This document shows, in pieces, positions 11,160 through 22,500 of a DNA stretch of 64,000 nt. A model generated the notes under the pieces. It did no database searches. It had not been told where the DNA came from and saw only the letters and a list, made by a program, of their open reading frames with translations. The DNA is from Owenia fusiformis (lineage: Eukaryota > Annelida > Polychaeta > Sabellida > Oweniidae): NCBI GenBank assembly GCA_903813345.2, contig CAIIXF020000004.1, positions 28,027,986-28,091,985 on the forward strand, in the 5' to 3' direction. Position 1 is the first letter of the stretch. Each line of letters starts with the position of its first letter. A program made the position numbers and the translations under genes.

Positions 11160-12580
11160 AGAAAAATTCCATTTTCACATAAATGTATTTGGGATTCATC
11201 ACATATTCACTTCAAATTCACCCTTAGTTCCACTCACTGACATAGTATCTTTTTATTACAAAAAAAATAAGATTCTCATTTTGATTTCAGATTACAATTT
11301 ATTGGTAATAGGACTGTTTTGTGTCGTACATTTACCCCCACTCCCTCACATTACCAACATCGCCCCCCCCTCCATCCCCTTCACTCGCAGTTCTCTCTGG
11401 CAGGCAGCAATGACGGCCTACAACATGTACAAGACATTAAGGATGCTATGCATAGTTTCAAAGACACAGTTTCATAGACAGAGACACATGCCTTGCACAA
11501 TTTATGCAATATCTCAAGTGGTGCGAAGTGCTCGGGACTTTCTTATTGTTTGGGAACTATATTCACCCATTCCACAAGTGCCATGCAACATTACACTTTA
11601 CTTTATTTATGCCCCATTCCATACACTAATGTCATGTCATGTAACATATCAAACTACATAAGAATACAGCATACCATCTGGGTTTTATTTGGGAAAAATA
11701 TCAATGCAATTAAAAAAATTAAAAAAAAATTATGACACTTTTCTCACTTATTAAGGATACTTCCTTGTACATCTACAATATTTGAATTTGAAATTATTAA
11801 CTTTGAAAATAATCCTTTTAAGAATGAAGACTCTTTAACAAGAGAGACAAAGGCTATCATCAGTTAATTCTGCTTGTTTACTGTTCAAGATAAGGATACA
11901 CCAAGGTTCCCCAATTTGATGGGGAAAATCAATTCATAGGGAGGGAAATTTGAAACGGGGGTCAATGGTTAAGAGACTATATTACTTGTGTTATATTTCC
12001 AGCAGTAATTATATGGATGCAATAAACTGAGATGAGGTTGTGTGGCAATCACAATCTCATATCTGCCAGAGGCAGAACAGATGAAAGGCCAGGATAGAGC
12101 ATGCGTTGGGAAGAAGCAAAAAGCTTTGAGGAGAAATATATACATATAACAACTAGTAAACATAAAGCCTGTGTGTGCTTCAATGTGAAGAATGATAAGG
12201 TTATGAGTAGCTAAACAAGAGGAAGTAAGTAATGGAATATCTAATGAAATATCTTTGTTCTATTATTTTGTTTCTAAATATTTGAAAGTCTATATTTGTT
12301 TACCATACATATTGTTTATTTATTTGTATATTTATTGTTTACAGTTCACAGGATATTAATTATAACTAAATCAAAGTTTGAAAATGATATAATAATTTAC
12401 AATGTGTACAACTTAACATGACATTGTACAGGTATCTTCAACTGTTTTAAAGGGGGGGGGGGGGGGTATATGGCGAGCCTTTCCTTGAATAAATAATGAA
12501 TAAATAACAATAATAGTATAGACATATATGGTATCATAAGATAAGTAATGGAATAGATTTGTCCTGATTACCCGATGAAC
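11160..12580. other. No gene seen
   Basis: It includes C-rich tracts near 11360 and a poly-G tract at 12452-12467. A 179-codon frame at 11122-11661 is judged spurious (see rejected items). Confidence 0.4.
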
Positions 12581-12591
12581 AGATATCAAAT

Positions 12592-12804
12592 GTGTCAACA
12601 TTTTGCTATTCTCCTCAGAATCCATCAGTTTTTCAATCAGACTTTACTTTTGAAATTACTAAAGATTATGTTATGACCTTATGTTACAAGCATCCTGACT
12701 TGTTAAACATACAAACAAAGAAGCCAGTGTACCTATTGGGACCAATGTGTCTTACAAGAAACACATCCACCCATGGCTGTGATATGCTGTATAACTGTAT
12801 GTAA
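12592..12804 (+). other. Open frame, unrecognised exon candidate
   Basis: Reads NPSVFQSDFTFEITKDYVM and on to LLGPMCLTRNTSTHGCDML, stop at 12802. It is preceded by ctcctcag, a possible acceptor. Composition is protein-like, but no family is recognised. Confidence 0.25.
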
Positions 12805-12989
12805 AATCAATACTCAAGATTAAGCGGGATAGCAAACCCTCCCGATTCCTATATATATCATTGACACAACGTGTGCTCCAAAAACACTACACCTAAAGGT
12901 TGAGGCATATTTTTTCACAACATAGGTAGAGAAGACCATTTTGTTACTCACCTACAAAAAGTTGGCAATATTTCGGGGATTCACATATA

Positions 12990-13160
12990 CAGGGTGGTCC
13001 AAAAAAAGTGAACCCCTGCAACGGGCCATATTTCCCTTATTACCTTCAGGAATCCTTTCATATTTTTACATGTTGTAGATGAAGGCCTTAAATTGGCACC
13101 ATACATTTTTCTTAGTCTTGCAACTTGCAGAACTTAAAAACCCTTACCAAATGTTACTGT
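12990..13160 (+). mobile_element. Truncated mariner-type terminus
   Basis: TA followed by CAGGGTGGTCCAAAAAAAGT, a typical end of the Tc1/mariner families in this window. No matching inverted end is found downstream, so this is one end of a truncated or decayed copy. Confidence 0.55.
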
Positions 13161-13890
13161 AAATGGATAAAATGTGATTTTAAACATCCACAATTCTTCA
13201 ACCCTGCAACACTTCACCTGATTATCCCTTGGAGATAAGTAGTTGTAGATGTTTAGAATATATTGTCATAGGGAAAATAATCTTTTCCATTGTAAAATTA
13301 CAATACAAAACCAGCCTCTAATATTTACTGTTTGATTTGACAATCAAAGCATCGGAGGAAAGATGTTTGAAATGAAATTGCCATATTTTGTATATATTCA
13401 AAACAAAATGTATGCATTAACATCAATAATATATTATACCGGATCACACTTCTATGTTGAGGTTGATTCATTAACCAAGAAAATAATATAAAATCTGGAT
13501 GGTATTCTAATGATGGCATTAAATCAAATGGAAGGGTTAACTATGGCCAACATGCACAGATTACTATTAAGAATAATCTTTACATGATGTGCCTTGAGAT
13601 ATTTGATGAATCTGTAAAACCAAATGTCATTGACATATTAATCCAGACTGAGCTTGAATACCACCAAACAACATATCTGATACTAATATCTAATATAAAA
13701 GCCTATATGAATATGAATGGTCTTAAATATCAATCTAACCAAACCCTTGCTGAACTTAAAGAGCTTTTCTGACAGTCTTTAGATCAAACATCACAAAACA
13801 AAAAGCATCCACATTCTCCTGAAATGCAATTTGGACAGGGTTCAAAAAGGTTCAAGCAATGTTAACAAATCTTGAGTTCTGAATACTTGT
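13160..13890. other. No supported gene
   Basis: A 62-codon open frame at 13584-13772 (MMCLEIFDESVKPNVIDILI) has no splice signals or family match. Otherwise the stretch is featureless. Confidence 0.3.
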
Positions 13891-13891
13891 G

Positions 13892-14302
13892 TTAACATGA
13901 TTGATGAATGTAACCAACAGATGTATTTAAAATACCAGCAATACCATTACCATCAAAATAAAACTTATCATGATTTAAAAAGGTGTATTGGAAATTCTCT
14001 GAAAAAGCTGCTTTTTGAAAAAAAGATGTTGGTATTTCAATTTTCAAAGGTTGACGGAAGTTAGTGCAACAGTTGATAATTTTTTTGCGAGTTGTTTCTG
14101 GCTGTAAAAAATAAATGCATATGAAAGACCAATGTATCATCTTTAAGAAAAGTTCAAAGAATGGTTCCAAGATCAATTGGACTATCTCATAATCTGTGTT
14201 TAATCCACCTAATAACAAGCATTTTTTCAAAGTTGATTCATTATTTTCACCATCATCCATCACTTTTTTTAGAATTTTTCTTGCAAAGTTACATTGTACC
14301 AT
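13892..14302 (-). other. Open frame of 136 codons, unrecognised
   Basis: One of the longer uninterrupted frames of the window. It starts MVQCNFARKILKKVMDDGEN and ends GILNTSVGYIHQSC. The first 50 residues are hydrophilic and helix-like; the middle is hydrophobic. No domain is recognised and no paralogue lies in the window. It could be an exon of a host or mobile gene, or chance in AT-rich DNA. Confidence 0.25.
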
Positions 14303-15350
14303 AACATATGTTTCATCACTAAAATATTTTAATCATTCCTTCCGGATTAAGATTATGATAATTTAATATAATGGGGTCCAATGGGACTATGCTTCTAGTA
14401 CAGCACTCCCAGATAAGATGTAAACCCTGTTCAACCAATGGAGCATATCCCCTGCATTTCTCAAACAATCAGTTGAACCTTTATATGTGTGTAATCTATG
14501 CCAAATGTGACCAACTTAGATATTTTGGATACCTATCTATATGATATTTTTATGCTGTCCTTATATAGCATATTTACTTTGAACAGGTTTTTTGTATATG
14601 GTTTTTCACTGACGATACATGGGGTATACAGTACTATTGAAAATTGAATATACAGTACAGAACAAGTATTTAGTACATCATACCTCCACCAAAGATACCT
14701 TGTCTCATTTGTAAAATAAATGTTGGAAATAAATCCAGGAATGCAAGAAGAAAAGTTATTTTGATTGAATGGCTTGTCCATGTTTCAAAAAGAAAGGAGT
14801 CCGGTTTGAATACCTCTGAATACTCTCTGAATACCTGCAGAGATATCAAAACATTAAGCATTCTCTAAAAGATGAGAAAATATGAGCCCAGTACTACAGG
14901 TATTAAATAAAAGAGATATACTGTATAACATGTATTAAATCCGGGTGCTTTATTTTCCGAATTGGACCTGACACCCCTAAATGCAAAGCCAAATAAAATA
15001 TTGCTAAGCTGACACCTCTAATACATTTTGATTTACAACTGAATTTCAATCACCTTCATTTTACTGACTCAGAAAACCTGACATCCTGACATTATGAGTG
15101 ATTACCCGCATTCATAAAACTGTGTAATCAACATATTGTGGAAAATTTGAATTTCCCACCTTTAAAAGTAATATACACTAAAGGGCATTAGTGTTGTCAG
15201 TTCTAAAAACACGAGAACAATTTCAGTTTCACAATTGAAAAAAAACTTCCAATCTACAATATTCTGGTAGGTCTCCAATTATTTTTATCTAGTAAATACA
15301 GCAGCTCTGTATTTTCTGTGTCAAAATGCAGTAAGTCTTTTGAGACATAT
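14303..15350. other. No gene seen
   Basis: AT-rich sequence. The minus-strand frames at 14533-14861 overlap each other and lack support. No repeat structure was noticed. Confidence 0.4.
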
Positions 15351-15364
15351 ATGTATCAAACATC

Positions 15365-15650
15365 AAAATTTCAAAAAAGGAATTGTAGCATTGAACAAGA
15401 GACTGCTCAGGGAGAAAGAAAAGAACCTTTAGGTGAGAGGAAATCAACTTGGAAATTCAAGCGCTGCTAAAAAATTTAAAGTCTCTGAATCGACAGTTCG
15501 CTCCTTCAAAAGTCTGTTGCACAATAAGATTAAGGGAGATTCCCTCCATAATGAATCCTCTCCTCTCAAAGTGTCTCCTAGGGGGAGACCCCCTCTGTTA
15601 GGTAAGGGATCATTCAGTTATTGTAAATCTCATCCAAATATGACATCAGG
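15365..15650 (+). pseudogene. pogo/CENP-B-type HTH exon
   Basis: The segment GIVALNKRLLREKEKNL (15365-15425) is followed, after an in-frame stop, by GNSSAAKKFKVSESTVRSF (about 15440-15510), a helix-turn-helix of the kind found at the N terminus of pogo-like transposases and domesticated relatives. SPRGRPPLLG follows at 15580-15600, the linker usually seen in the family. Two donors are possible, at 15601 (gtaagg) and 15650 (gtaagt). The catalytic DDE part is absent, so this is a fragment or the first exons of a decayed copy. Confidence 0.55.
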
Positions 15651-15739
15651 TAAGTGCAATTACTGTACATCTAACTTAATTTACTTAATTTTTTTTGTTG
15701 TAACAGATAGCAAAAAAGATAGCTTAACAGTATAACTGG

Positions 15740-16830
15740 TTTCAAGCAAATATGGTCTTCCTTATATTTTATTCCATTTTTAAAAGGAAAACAGTCATTA
15801 GAAGTGTTTAATTTTTTCGGTCAAAATGACTAATTCATATTTTGGTTGGCTAAAAACTTTTGAAAGAATAAGCCAGAATGGCTAACAAGTTTTTTCAACT
15901 ATCGTGATCTCTGATTTATCCCATAGTTTAGGTCCAAGATAAGATTGCTAAAGCTAAGATTGGCTTTCCCAGTGCATAAATTTCTTGAATCTTATTGGTC
16001 GAATTAGCAGATGTATTGGCATAAAACTGGTTAATTATTTCTAACATAATTTCGTTCTCATTTTTAACCAATCAAAACCCTGGAATTTTAACTCCAAATT
16101 TTTCCTGCACTCCTTTTTACTTCATTCACAGTAAATAAACCCATACGTCAACATCCTATATTTCCAGGTAAGAAATTTTGGATTCTGCTAAACTCAAACT
16201 TTGTAACCTTTATTTTTGTATTTTTGTAACACTTTCTTCCAGTGTGTGAGCTTTGCCTAAAAGCTGGCAAACAGCCAGTTGTACAGTGACCTACTTCGAC
16301 CTATTGGTAAATAGGTTAAAATTTACTAAATAATAGGGGGGTCAAGATTAGCATAAAAATATATGTGTACCTATCCCTATCCGTATGTGCAATAACAAAT
16401 TATGTTAGGTATAGGTAAACAGTAAAAGGTAATAAAAACCTGGAAAGGCAAGGGCAAAGACAGCAAGGAAGCTAACATGGGAGAGCAGAGATCCAACATG
16501 GGAGAGCAGAGATCCAACTTGTGGAACTTACGGAGGAGGGTACCTGGCTTGTCATGTTCAGTCAACATGAGGTTTGGGCAAATTAGGTTCAATTCTTATG
16601 CCGGGCATAAGAGTATATCTGTTCTTATGCCGGGCATAACCTCTTCCAATAATAATACAGAATGAGATCACATGTAATGACAGTGCTAGATATAATTTAC
16701 AAATTATTATTTTATGAGATGCTTGAATTTATCTACATAATTCCTATCTTAGTGTAACGAACTACATTACATGTCATTATTTAAGTATACTTGATACACA
16801 TACAAATTTCTATTTGGTATATTTGACTTT
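15740..16830. other. No gene seen; short tandem duplications
   Basis: 16477-16516 carries two copies of an 18-bp unit (atgggagagcagagatcc). 16598-16642 holds two copies of ttcttatgccgggcataa. Otherwise no coding signal is supported. Confidence 0.4.
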
Positions 16831-16839
16831 TTTATTAGA

Positions 16840-17390
16840 TATGCAACAGATAAGATACTCAATGACCGAGTCTGCAGCGCAGTCAAAAGGCGACTTGAAG
16901 GACATCACGATTGATGAGATGTGGGCCTTCGTAGGACTCCTATGTATGGAAGTTGTAAAAAATCTACAATAGAGTCACACTTGAATCAGGGGAAGTGCAC
17001 ATTGCTGGGTCATACAATCAACTTCGGCAACAGATGTCTGTTCCAGGCCTATAGCCAACATGGACATTGTCGAGATGCGACGCTTGTTTTGATGTCTAAT
17101 TGAACTATATAGTAATGTAATTGAACTTGTTATTTGTTGTTTTTATGTATGATACAATCATTCTTGTTATTTCAGTTCAAAGGGGCAAACATTATTGTCA
17201 GACCTCCTGAAAAGCAGGTAGCATTTTACCTGTGATGCATGCTACAGCCATAGTTCTCTCCCCACCAAGACCACCAATGATCCCCAAAACTGCCTAAAAT
17301 GTCATAACTGCTCAGAAATGATGAAGTGTGATCCCAACTCTTTCACGAATGCTCTAGTTAAGCTCCTTACCTTTGACCAATTATATGTGC
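16840..17390 (+). pseudogene. Decayed piggyBac transposase
   Basis: 16860-16970 reads SAAQSKGDLKDITIDEMWAF and VGLLCMEVVKN, matching the piggyBac pattern (T.DE..AF.GLL...G). 17175-17380 reads KGQTLLSDLLKSR, FTCDACYSHSSLPTK and MMKCDPNSFTNALVKL, which resembles the segment around the last catalytic Asp (LL.DLL, T(C/V)..NR..LP, then the KC(N/D) strand). Frame changes and stops separate the pieces. No TTAA-flanked ends could be assigned. Confidence 0.5.
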
Positions 17391-17397
17391 ATATGTG

Positions 17398-17459
17398 CAC
17401 TACTTGCACACCCTCCATATTCCCCAGGTCTGGGGAATATGGAGGGTGTGCAAGTAGTG
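17398..17459. repeat. Perfect 30-bp palindrome with 2-bp spacer
   Basis: Arms 17398-17427 and 17430-17459 are exact reverse complements, with only gt between them. Both arms encode LLAHPPYSP on the appropriate strand, part of the HPPYSPDL motif of mariner transposases. Confidence 0.95.
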
Positions 17460-17541
17460 GTAGCCCCAGTGCCCTTATAGTTTCACTAGTGAGCACAGCT
17501 GAGTGTGAACATAAAATTGGTGGTCCAGCAAGAGTAATCAA
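17430..17541 (-). pseudogene. Mariner transposase fragment ending at a palindrome
   Basis: The minus strand reads LTSETIRALGLPLLAHPPYS and PDL, which fits the mariner stretch leading to the second catalytic Asp (ETI..LG...L.HPPYSPDL). The similarity stops exactly at the palindrome centre, after which the sequence is the reverse of itself. No terminal repeats are seen. Confidence 0.55.
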
Positions 17542-17639
17542 ATTAAAGTCATATTTAATTTTTTGGGAGAAAACACTTTTTCCTCTAAATTTGAAAGAGG
17601 GCTCATATGTAATCTATAGTCTGTATCTGTAGTCTATAT

Positions 17640-18290
17640 TACTCTTAAAAAGCACTTAATCAAATCTCTTTTCCCATAATTTCTAGGGAGTAAAAATTAA
17701 TACAGGCTGATGAAAATGGATGTAAACACTGACATATATGTTAAAAAAAGTATTCAAGCATGACCACATCTCTACTTCTTTTGTATTATATACAACTAAC
17801 TGATGACTGCAGTCTATTCAGTGTTGAGTATCAAACATTATTTATTGAAAAGAGAGCAACTGTAAGCAGCATGTTCATATTTATTTTATAAATATTCTCA
17901 AGTGAAATATCTGAACATATAGACTATGTTATAGTTTAAGCTCATCCCTATCTTAGTATGATCTTTAGAAGATAAAATAACATTTACATGAAGGAAATTA
18001 TATATCAGTTGATAGTACATGAAAGATTTATATTTCCAGGGCATTTGTTTGTGCTATTCAGCATTACAATCTTGTTATACTTCATAATCTACAAAAAGTG
18101 TGTAAAAAATCAACATTGATTGTTTATTTCTTATTTCTATGAAATAGCATAGAGACAAAATACATCTCACAATGGGATGATCAAGAAGAAAAAAGAAGGT
18201 ACAAAATTAAGTTTCTAAAAATCACCACATACTTTGAATGATCGACCAAAACGGTTTTGAAAAATAAGAGAAGGTTTCATTGAAAATTGT
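17640..18290. other. No gene seen
   Basis: AT-rich intergenic-type sequence without repeats or supported frames. Confidence 0.4.
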
Positions 18291-18299
18291 CAAAAATGG

Positions 18300-18410
18300 C
18301 GACAACTTAGAACAACAGACGACACATATTCAGATATCTATGATGGAATTGTTTGGCACGAATGGAATGAATGTGGATACAATGATGTGACGTGCTGTAT
18401 ATCTGTAAGC
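18300..18410 (+). pseudogene. Short fragment resembling a transposon-associated domain
   Basis: Reads TDDTYSDIYDGIVWHEWNE followed by more open codons to about 18405. The DIYDGxxW pattern occurs in many transposon-derived invertebrate proteins upstream of a catalytic domain. The piece is too short for a firm call. Confidence 0.25.
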
Positions 18411-18540
18411 TCGAGAAGGAACCTTCCCTAGACAAATTTGAGAGCTACCGGATCAGATAATGAAGGTTCCATAGTTAACAGTATGAGTAAATACTTCCCA
18501 TTACAAGTTGCAGCGGTGTAGTCATTAAGCAATCACTTGC

Positions 18541-18805
18541 TTCAAGCAACCAATTTACCGGCCAGAACGGGAGATTTTTGACTATTGGTAGAAGAATAGG
18601 CCAAGCTCCAGAAGCTAAAATCCTTATCAAAACTCCATTTTTCACAGGAAATGTCAAAGCCTTGTGCTTAGAAAATCCTATATGTGACATTATTCTTGGT
18701 AATATACCAGGAAAAGTTATGCCAAAATCAACTGATTTTTCCTATGTTACACCTGCTAGTAACGAGAGTCATAACACAGTTAATCAATTAGTTTCAGTTT
18801 TGTAA
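18541..18805 (+). mobile_element. Ty3/gypsy-type retroelement relic
   Basis: A short remnant with TPFFTGNVKALCLENP and CDIILGNIPG. It resembles the region between gag and reverse transcriptase in Ty3/gypsy-type elements of invertebrates, near the protease. No LTRs, reverse transcriptase or integrase were found beside it. It is a broken fossil of only a few hundred bases. Confidence 0.55.
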
Positions 18806-18809
18806 TATT

Positions 18810-19600
18810 AACACAACCATAAAGGATGTCACAATAATCATTAATTGGGAGTATGAAAGATTTGTGGCTTGCTCCATATGATGTATTATGGTGAACCCAT
18901 GGTGAAAATTAATGGGCCTTAAGCAATGCTAAGGAGTTTAGTTGAGTTCCATGGACTTTTGGCTGGATCCAGACGAGGTATGACTGTGAACCCATGGCTC
19001 AAATTAATTGATAATATTATCTAAACGATGTTAAAAATATCGAAGTACAAAAAATAAAGGAAATGGGCCAAAATAAACCATTGTGAAAAAGCCTGCTTGA
19101 AAGCTCATCGTCTCTAGAACATCAAAATATCTAAGTACAAAACGTAAAGGAAATGAGCCAGAGTAAAGCATTTTGAAAATGCCTGCTTCAAAGGAAACTC
19201 ACCTTGTGAGTTTGAAAGTCAAATACATGTATAAGTATTGGTTCATTTGTAAGTGGAAGAAAGAAACATTTTTTTATTTACTTTAAAAAGAGGCCTGTAT
19301 TTTATTTTACCTTTGAACCAAATGGTCGATGCTGTGTGCAACCGCCCATTCTCAGACTGCAACACAAATGCAGATTCAACAGGACCCCTCCCCCTCAAAA
19401 ACATAGCCTATCTGTGCTTTCTAGACATTGTAAAATGGTTGACTTGTTCTATCCCTGCAGAAATGTTTACATTTCACGTGTGTGCTTAAGGTTGACATTG
19501 AGCTATACCATGTTGAAAGAACATGGCTATACATCTTGCTACACAACTTGCAGAGATACGATTTAGTTTTCAAATGAACCGCATTGATGTATTCTTCCAA
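18810..19600. other. No gene seen
   Basis: A motif (atctaa..gatgtt / atcaaaatatctaagtacaaa..taaaggaaatg) occurs twice, at 19030-19060 and 19120-19160, showing a small diverged tandem duplication. No coding signal is supported. Confidence 0.35.
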
Positions 19601-19935
19601 TTAATGTTTTCTAGGCTGCAAAATGCAACCCCAGTAATAACTTAAGAGATCAAGGACAGTACTGCCAAGAAAATGATAAAGGCTGCAGCAAGTGGGCATG
19701 GTTTGAGCAGGTTGCAACTTATGGCAAAGGCAGGGAGGGTCTGCAATACCCTCAAATTAAAAGATATGACAGCATCAGCAGGACTAACATCAATCCCTGA
19801 TAACAAGATGAATATTCTGAAATGGCAACAACCCTCAAACCAAGGAAAAACCAAAACAAATTCAAAACTGAACCTCAACAAGAAAGCACAACCCCACCCT
19901 ACTATAACCCAGGGAAAACAACATTATGGAATCAC

Positions 19936-20538
19936 TTGGACTTGCACCAGCCAAAGCTGCCAAAAATGGTCAACATAGTACAGATGAAACAACCCTGGAG
20001 TCTCTTGAACAAGAAATCCTTTGGGAAGCAAGACACAAAGGTGCACTACAGGTCATAACAAACTCACCCTCAGAAATCCCGAAAGGGCTTATCCCCAAAA
20101 TAACATACGGGGATGCCTGAAAAAGACACTACAGGCATCAAAGAAGTGTTCAACACGTTAACATACAAACACGAGAATGCAGCCATTTTACACAGCAAAA
20201 CCAGATTTGCCTTTCATACAAAACAGAGGGACACCCTTGGACTTGCACCAGCCAAAGCTGCCAAAAATGGTCAACATAGTACAGATGAAACAACCCTGGA
20301 GTCTCTTGAACAAGAAATCCTTTGGGAAGCAAGACACAAAGGTGCACTACAGGTCATAACAAACTCACCCTCAGAAATCCCGAAAGGGCTTATCCCCAAA
20401 ATAACATACGGGGATGCCTGAAAAAGACACTACAGGCATCAAAGAAGTGTTCAACACGTTAACATACAAACACGAGAATGCAGCCACTTTACACAGCAAA
20501 ACCAGATTTGCCTTTCATACAAAACAGAGGGACACCCT
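19936..20538. repeat. 301-bp exact tandem duplication
   Basis: 19936-20236 and 20237-20537 are almost identical; the one clear difference is cattttac against cactttac. The duplication lies wholly inside LINE copy A and is far less diverged than copy A is from copy B. It is therefore either recent or an assembly artefact. Confidence 0.95.
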
Positions 20539-20962
20539 TAACAGCAAACTTGTCAACACTGTGGGTAAAACGGAAGTGGAGAAAAGTACTAAGGAGCTGA
20601 GAAACACAGCTTCAGAATACAGATCCAAATGGAAACAAGCCACAACACCTAATCAATGCAAAAATAAAATAGACAAAATTGGTAGCTAATATGTTGTCAT
20701 CCACCACAATTTTATAAAATGTGTCTTACGTCTTACGATTGGAATTCCATGCAAATTCAACCATCATGACCCAGTTCAAAAATTGGTTTTCTTTAAAAAA
20801 TTACAAATGTTGTACATTCAATTTGAGAGACTAATCTGAAATACTATGGCTCAATTCCAAATGGTTTTTGCTATTTTTCAGTAGAGGAAAGGATTAAATT
20901 CTGCTTAAAAGTGACTATTTTTGGCCCATGTTTGAGGCATTTGTTTTTTGCATTCTTAATTT

Positions 20963-21003
20963 ACTATCGGGGAGGCTCTTCATCTAGATTAGCCGCCGAT
21001 AGT
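20963..21003 (+). other. LINE 3'-terminal hairpin (copy A)
   Basis: 8-bp perfect stem ACTATCGG / CCGATAGT with a 25-nt loop (ggaggctc...gattagccg). It is the likely recognition structure for the element's reverse transcriptase, inferred from the known role of 3' hairpins in some LINE clades. Confidence 0.7.
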
Positions 21004-22300
21004 TGTTTATGTGCAAGAGAGCTTGCCTCCATGGCTGCAATGGTCTCTCCATTCAGGCTTCCATAAAACTCTGGACCATTCAAATTCTACCTAGACTCAC
21101 CTATGGTCTGGAAACAGTGATCTTCACAAGACAGACATGGGAAAACTGAACCGTTTCCGAAGGAAAACCCTCCAACAATTACAAGGTATTCCCGAAAGAA
21201 CTCCAAATGCAGCCACCCTACTCCTCACTGGTCAAATCCCAATTACTGCTACCATCAACAAACTAGCCCTTAAGCTTGCATGTAGCATCTTTAGATTACA
21301 CAATAGTACCCTACTTAAACAAATTGCAATCCATCAAACACTCAAATTAGAAACCAATACTTCACCATGGTTCACCCGAAAGATGGATGGAGCAAATCTG
21401 TGTACAAGGCTGCGAACATCAGATGTATACAAGACCTAATAACCAAGGCTAAAACAAAGCCCACTCTCAAATACTTATGTACGCTGCTGTCAACTCCAGG
21501 ATCCCTACACAGCTCCTGGGCGAACAGTCACCTCAACCACCATGATACACTCAGAGCAACTGTAAAGGCACGACTAATGACTGGTACATACATCCTCCAG
21601 TCCAATAGAGTTTCTCTTAACCAGTAAAGAGTTCTTCTGGTTAAAACATTACACCCACCCTACCATCCTCCAGAAAAACAACATTATGGAAACTCTGGGA
21701 CTCGCACCAGCCAAAGCTGCCAAAAATGGTCAACATGGCACAGACCAAACAACCCTGGAGTTGCTAAAATAAAACATCCTTTGAGAAGCAAGAAACAAAG
21801 AAGCAATACAGGCCATAATAAAAAACTCATTCTCGGGAATATCAAAAGGGCTTATACAAAAAATAACATGCAGGGTGCCCAAAAAAGACACTACCACCAT
21901 CAAAGAAATCTTGATGATAATTTAATAATAATCTTGATGATAATTTACAAATGCAGGAACACATATCCTCACCAGCAAACATGCCAACACCATGGGTAAA
22001 AAGATAGAGAAAACTACTAAGGAGCTAAGAAACACAGCTTCAGAATACAGATCCAAATGGAAACAAGCCACAACACCTAATCAATGCAAAAATAAAATAG
22101 AAAACATTGGTAGCTAATATAATATCCTCCTACACAATTTTAAAATGTGTCTCAAGTTAAAAATTGGTTTTCTTCAAAAAATTAGAAATTTTGCACATTC
22201 AATTTCAGTGAATAATCTGAAATATTATGGCTCAATTCCAAACAGTTTTAGAAATATTGCTATCAGGGAGGCTCATCATCCTGATTAGTTTCTGATACAA
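21004..22300 (+). mobile_element. LINE 3' portion with ORF2 C-terminus, copy B
   Basis: Begins right after the hairpin of copy A. 21010-21140 reads ACLHGCNGLS, IQILPRLTYGLET, then after a frame change 21137-21360 reads LNRFRRKTLQQLQGIPERTP, TGQIPITATINKLALK and NTSPWFT. 21560-21620 gives VKARLMTGTYILQSNR. These match the post-RT C-terminal region of LINE ORF2 proteins (YGLE, RF.RKTL..IQ, LLG..P, KARL.TGTY.LQ.NR). It ends in a hairpin at 22261-22297. At least two frame disruptions make it non-functional. Confidence 0.8.
22261..22297 (+). other. LINE 3'-terminal hairpin (copy B)
   Basis: 6-bp stem TATCAG / CTGATA with a 25-nt loop homologous to copy A. The stem differs from copy A at a paired position on both sides (G-C there, A-T here), so pairing is kept. 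Confidence 0.7.
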
Positions 22301-22500
22301 GAACATTAATGAATATGTAATAAGGAGATTTCTCAAATACAAAATGTGTGCATTGACCTCTATGAACCAGGAGAAACATTTGTAATGAAATGAAATTACG
22401 AGGAGTTCATGGCAAAAAGTTAATATATTTCACTTACTAAGCTTAATGAAAATCTGAATTCAAAGACTGTAACATTCCTCCAAATAATAAGAATGGTAAA

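Larger units (their letters stand above)
19640..21003 (+). mobile_element. LINE 3' portion, copy A
   Basis: A non-LTR retrotransposon fragment. It contains the frame SLGLAPAKAAKNGQHSTDET (19930-20000), a 301-bp internal tandem duplication, the frame TKELRNTASEYRSKWKQATT (20585-20650) with stop at 20687, a 3' UTR, and a terminal hairpin (stem 20963-20970 with 20996-21003). Copy B (21004-22300) shares these parts. No reverse transcriptase lies in this copy. The clade is uncertain, but the 3' hairpin with loop ggaggctc...gattag is of the kind seen in Daphne/CR1-related families. Confidence 0.65.

Noticed and set aside
11122-11661. 179-codon plus-strand frame
   Set aside because: It runs through a C-rich tract and low-complexity DNA, has no splice signals or motif, and overlaps an equally long frame. 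It is probably chance.
18475-18690. 71-codon minus-strand frame
   Set aside because: It is the reverse of the Ty3/gypsy relic.
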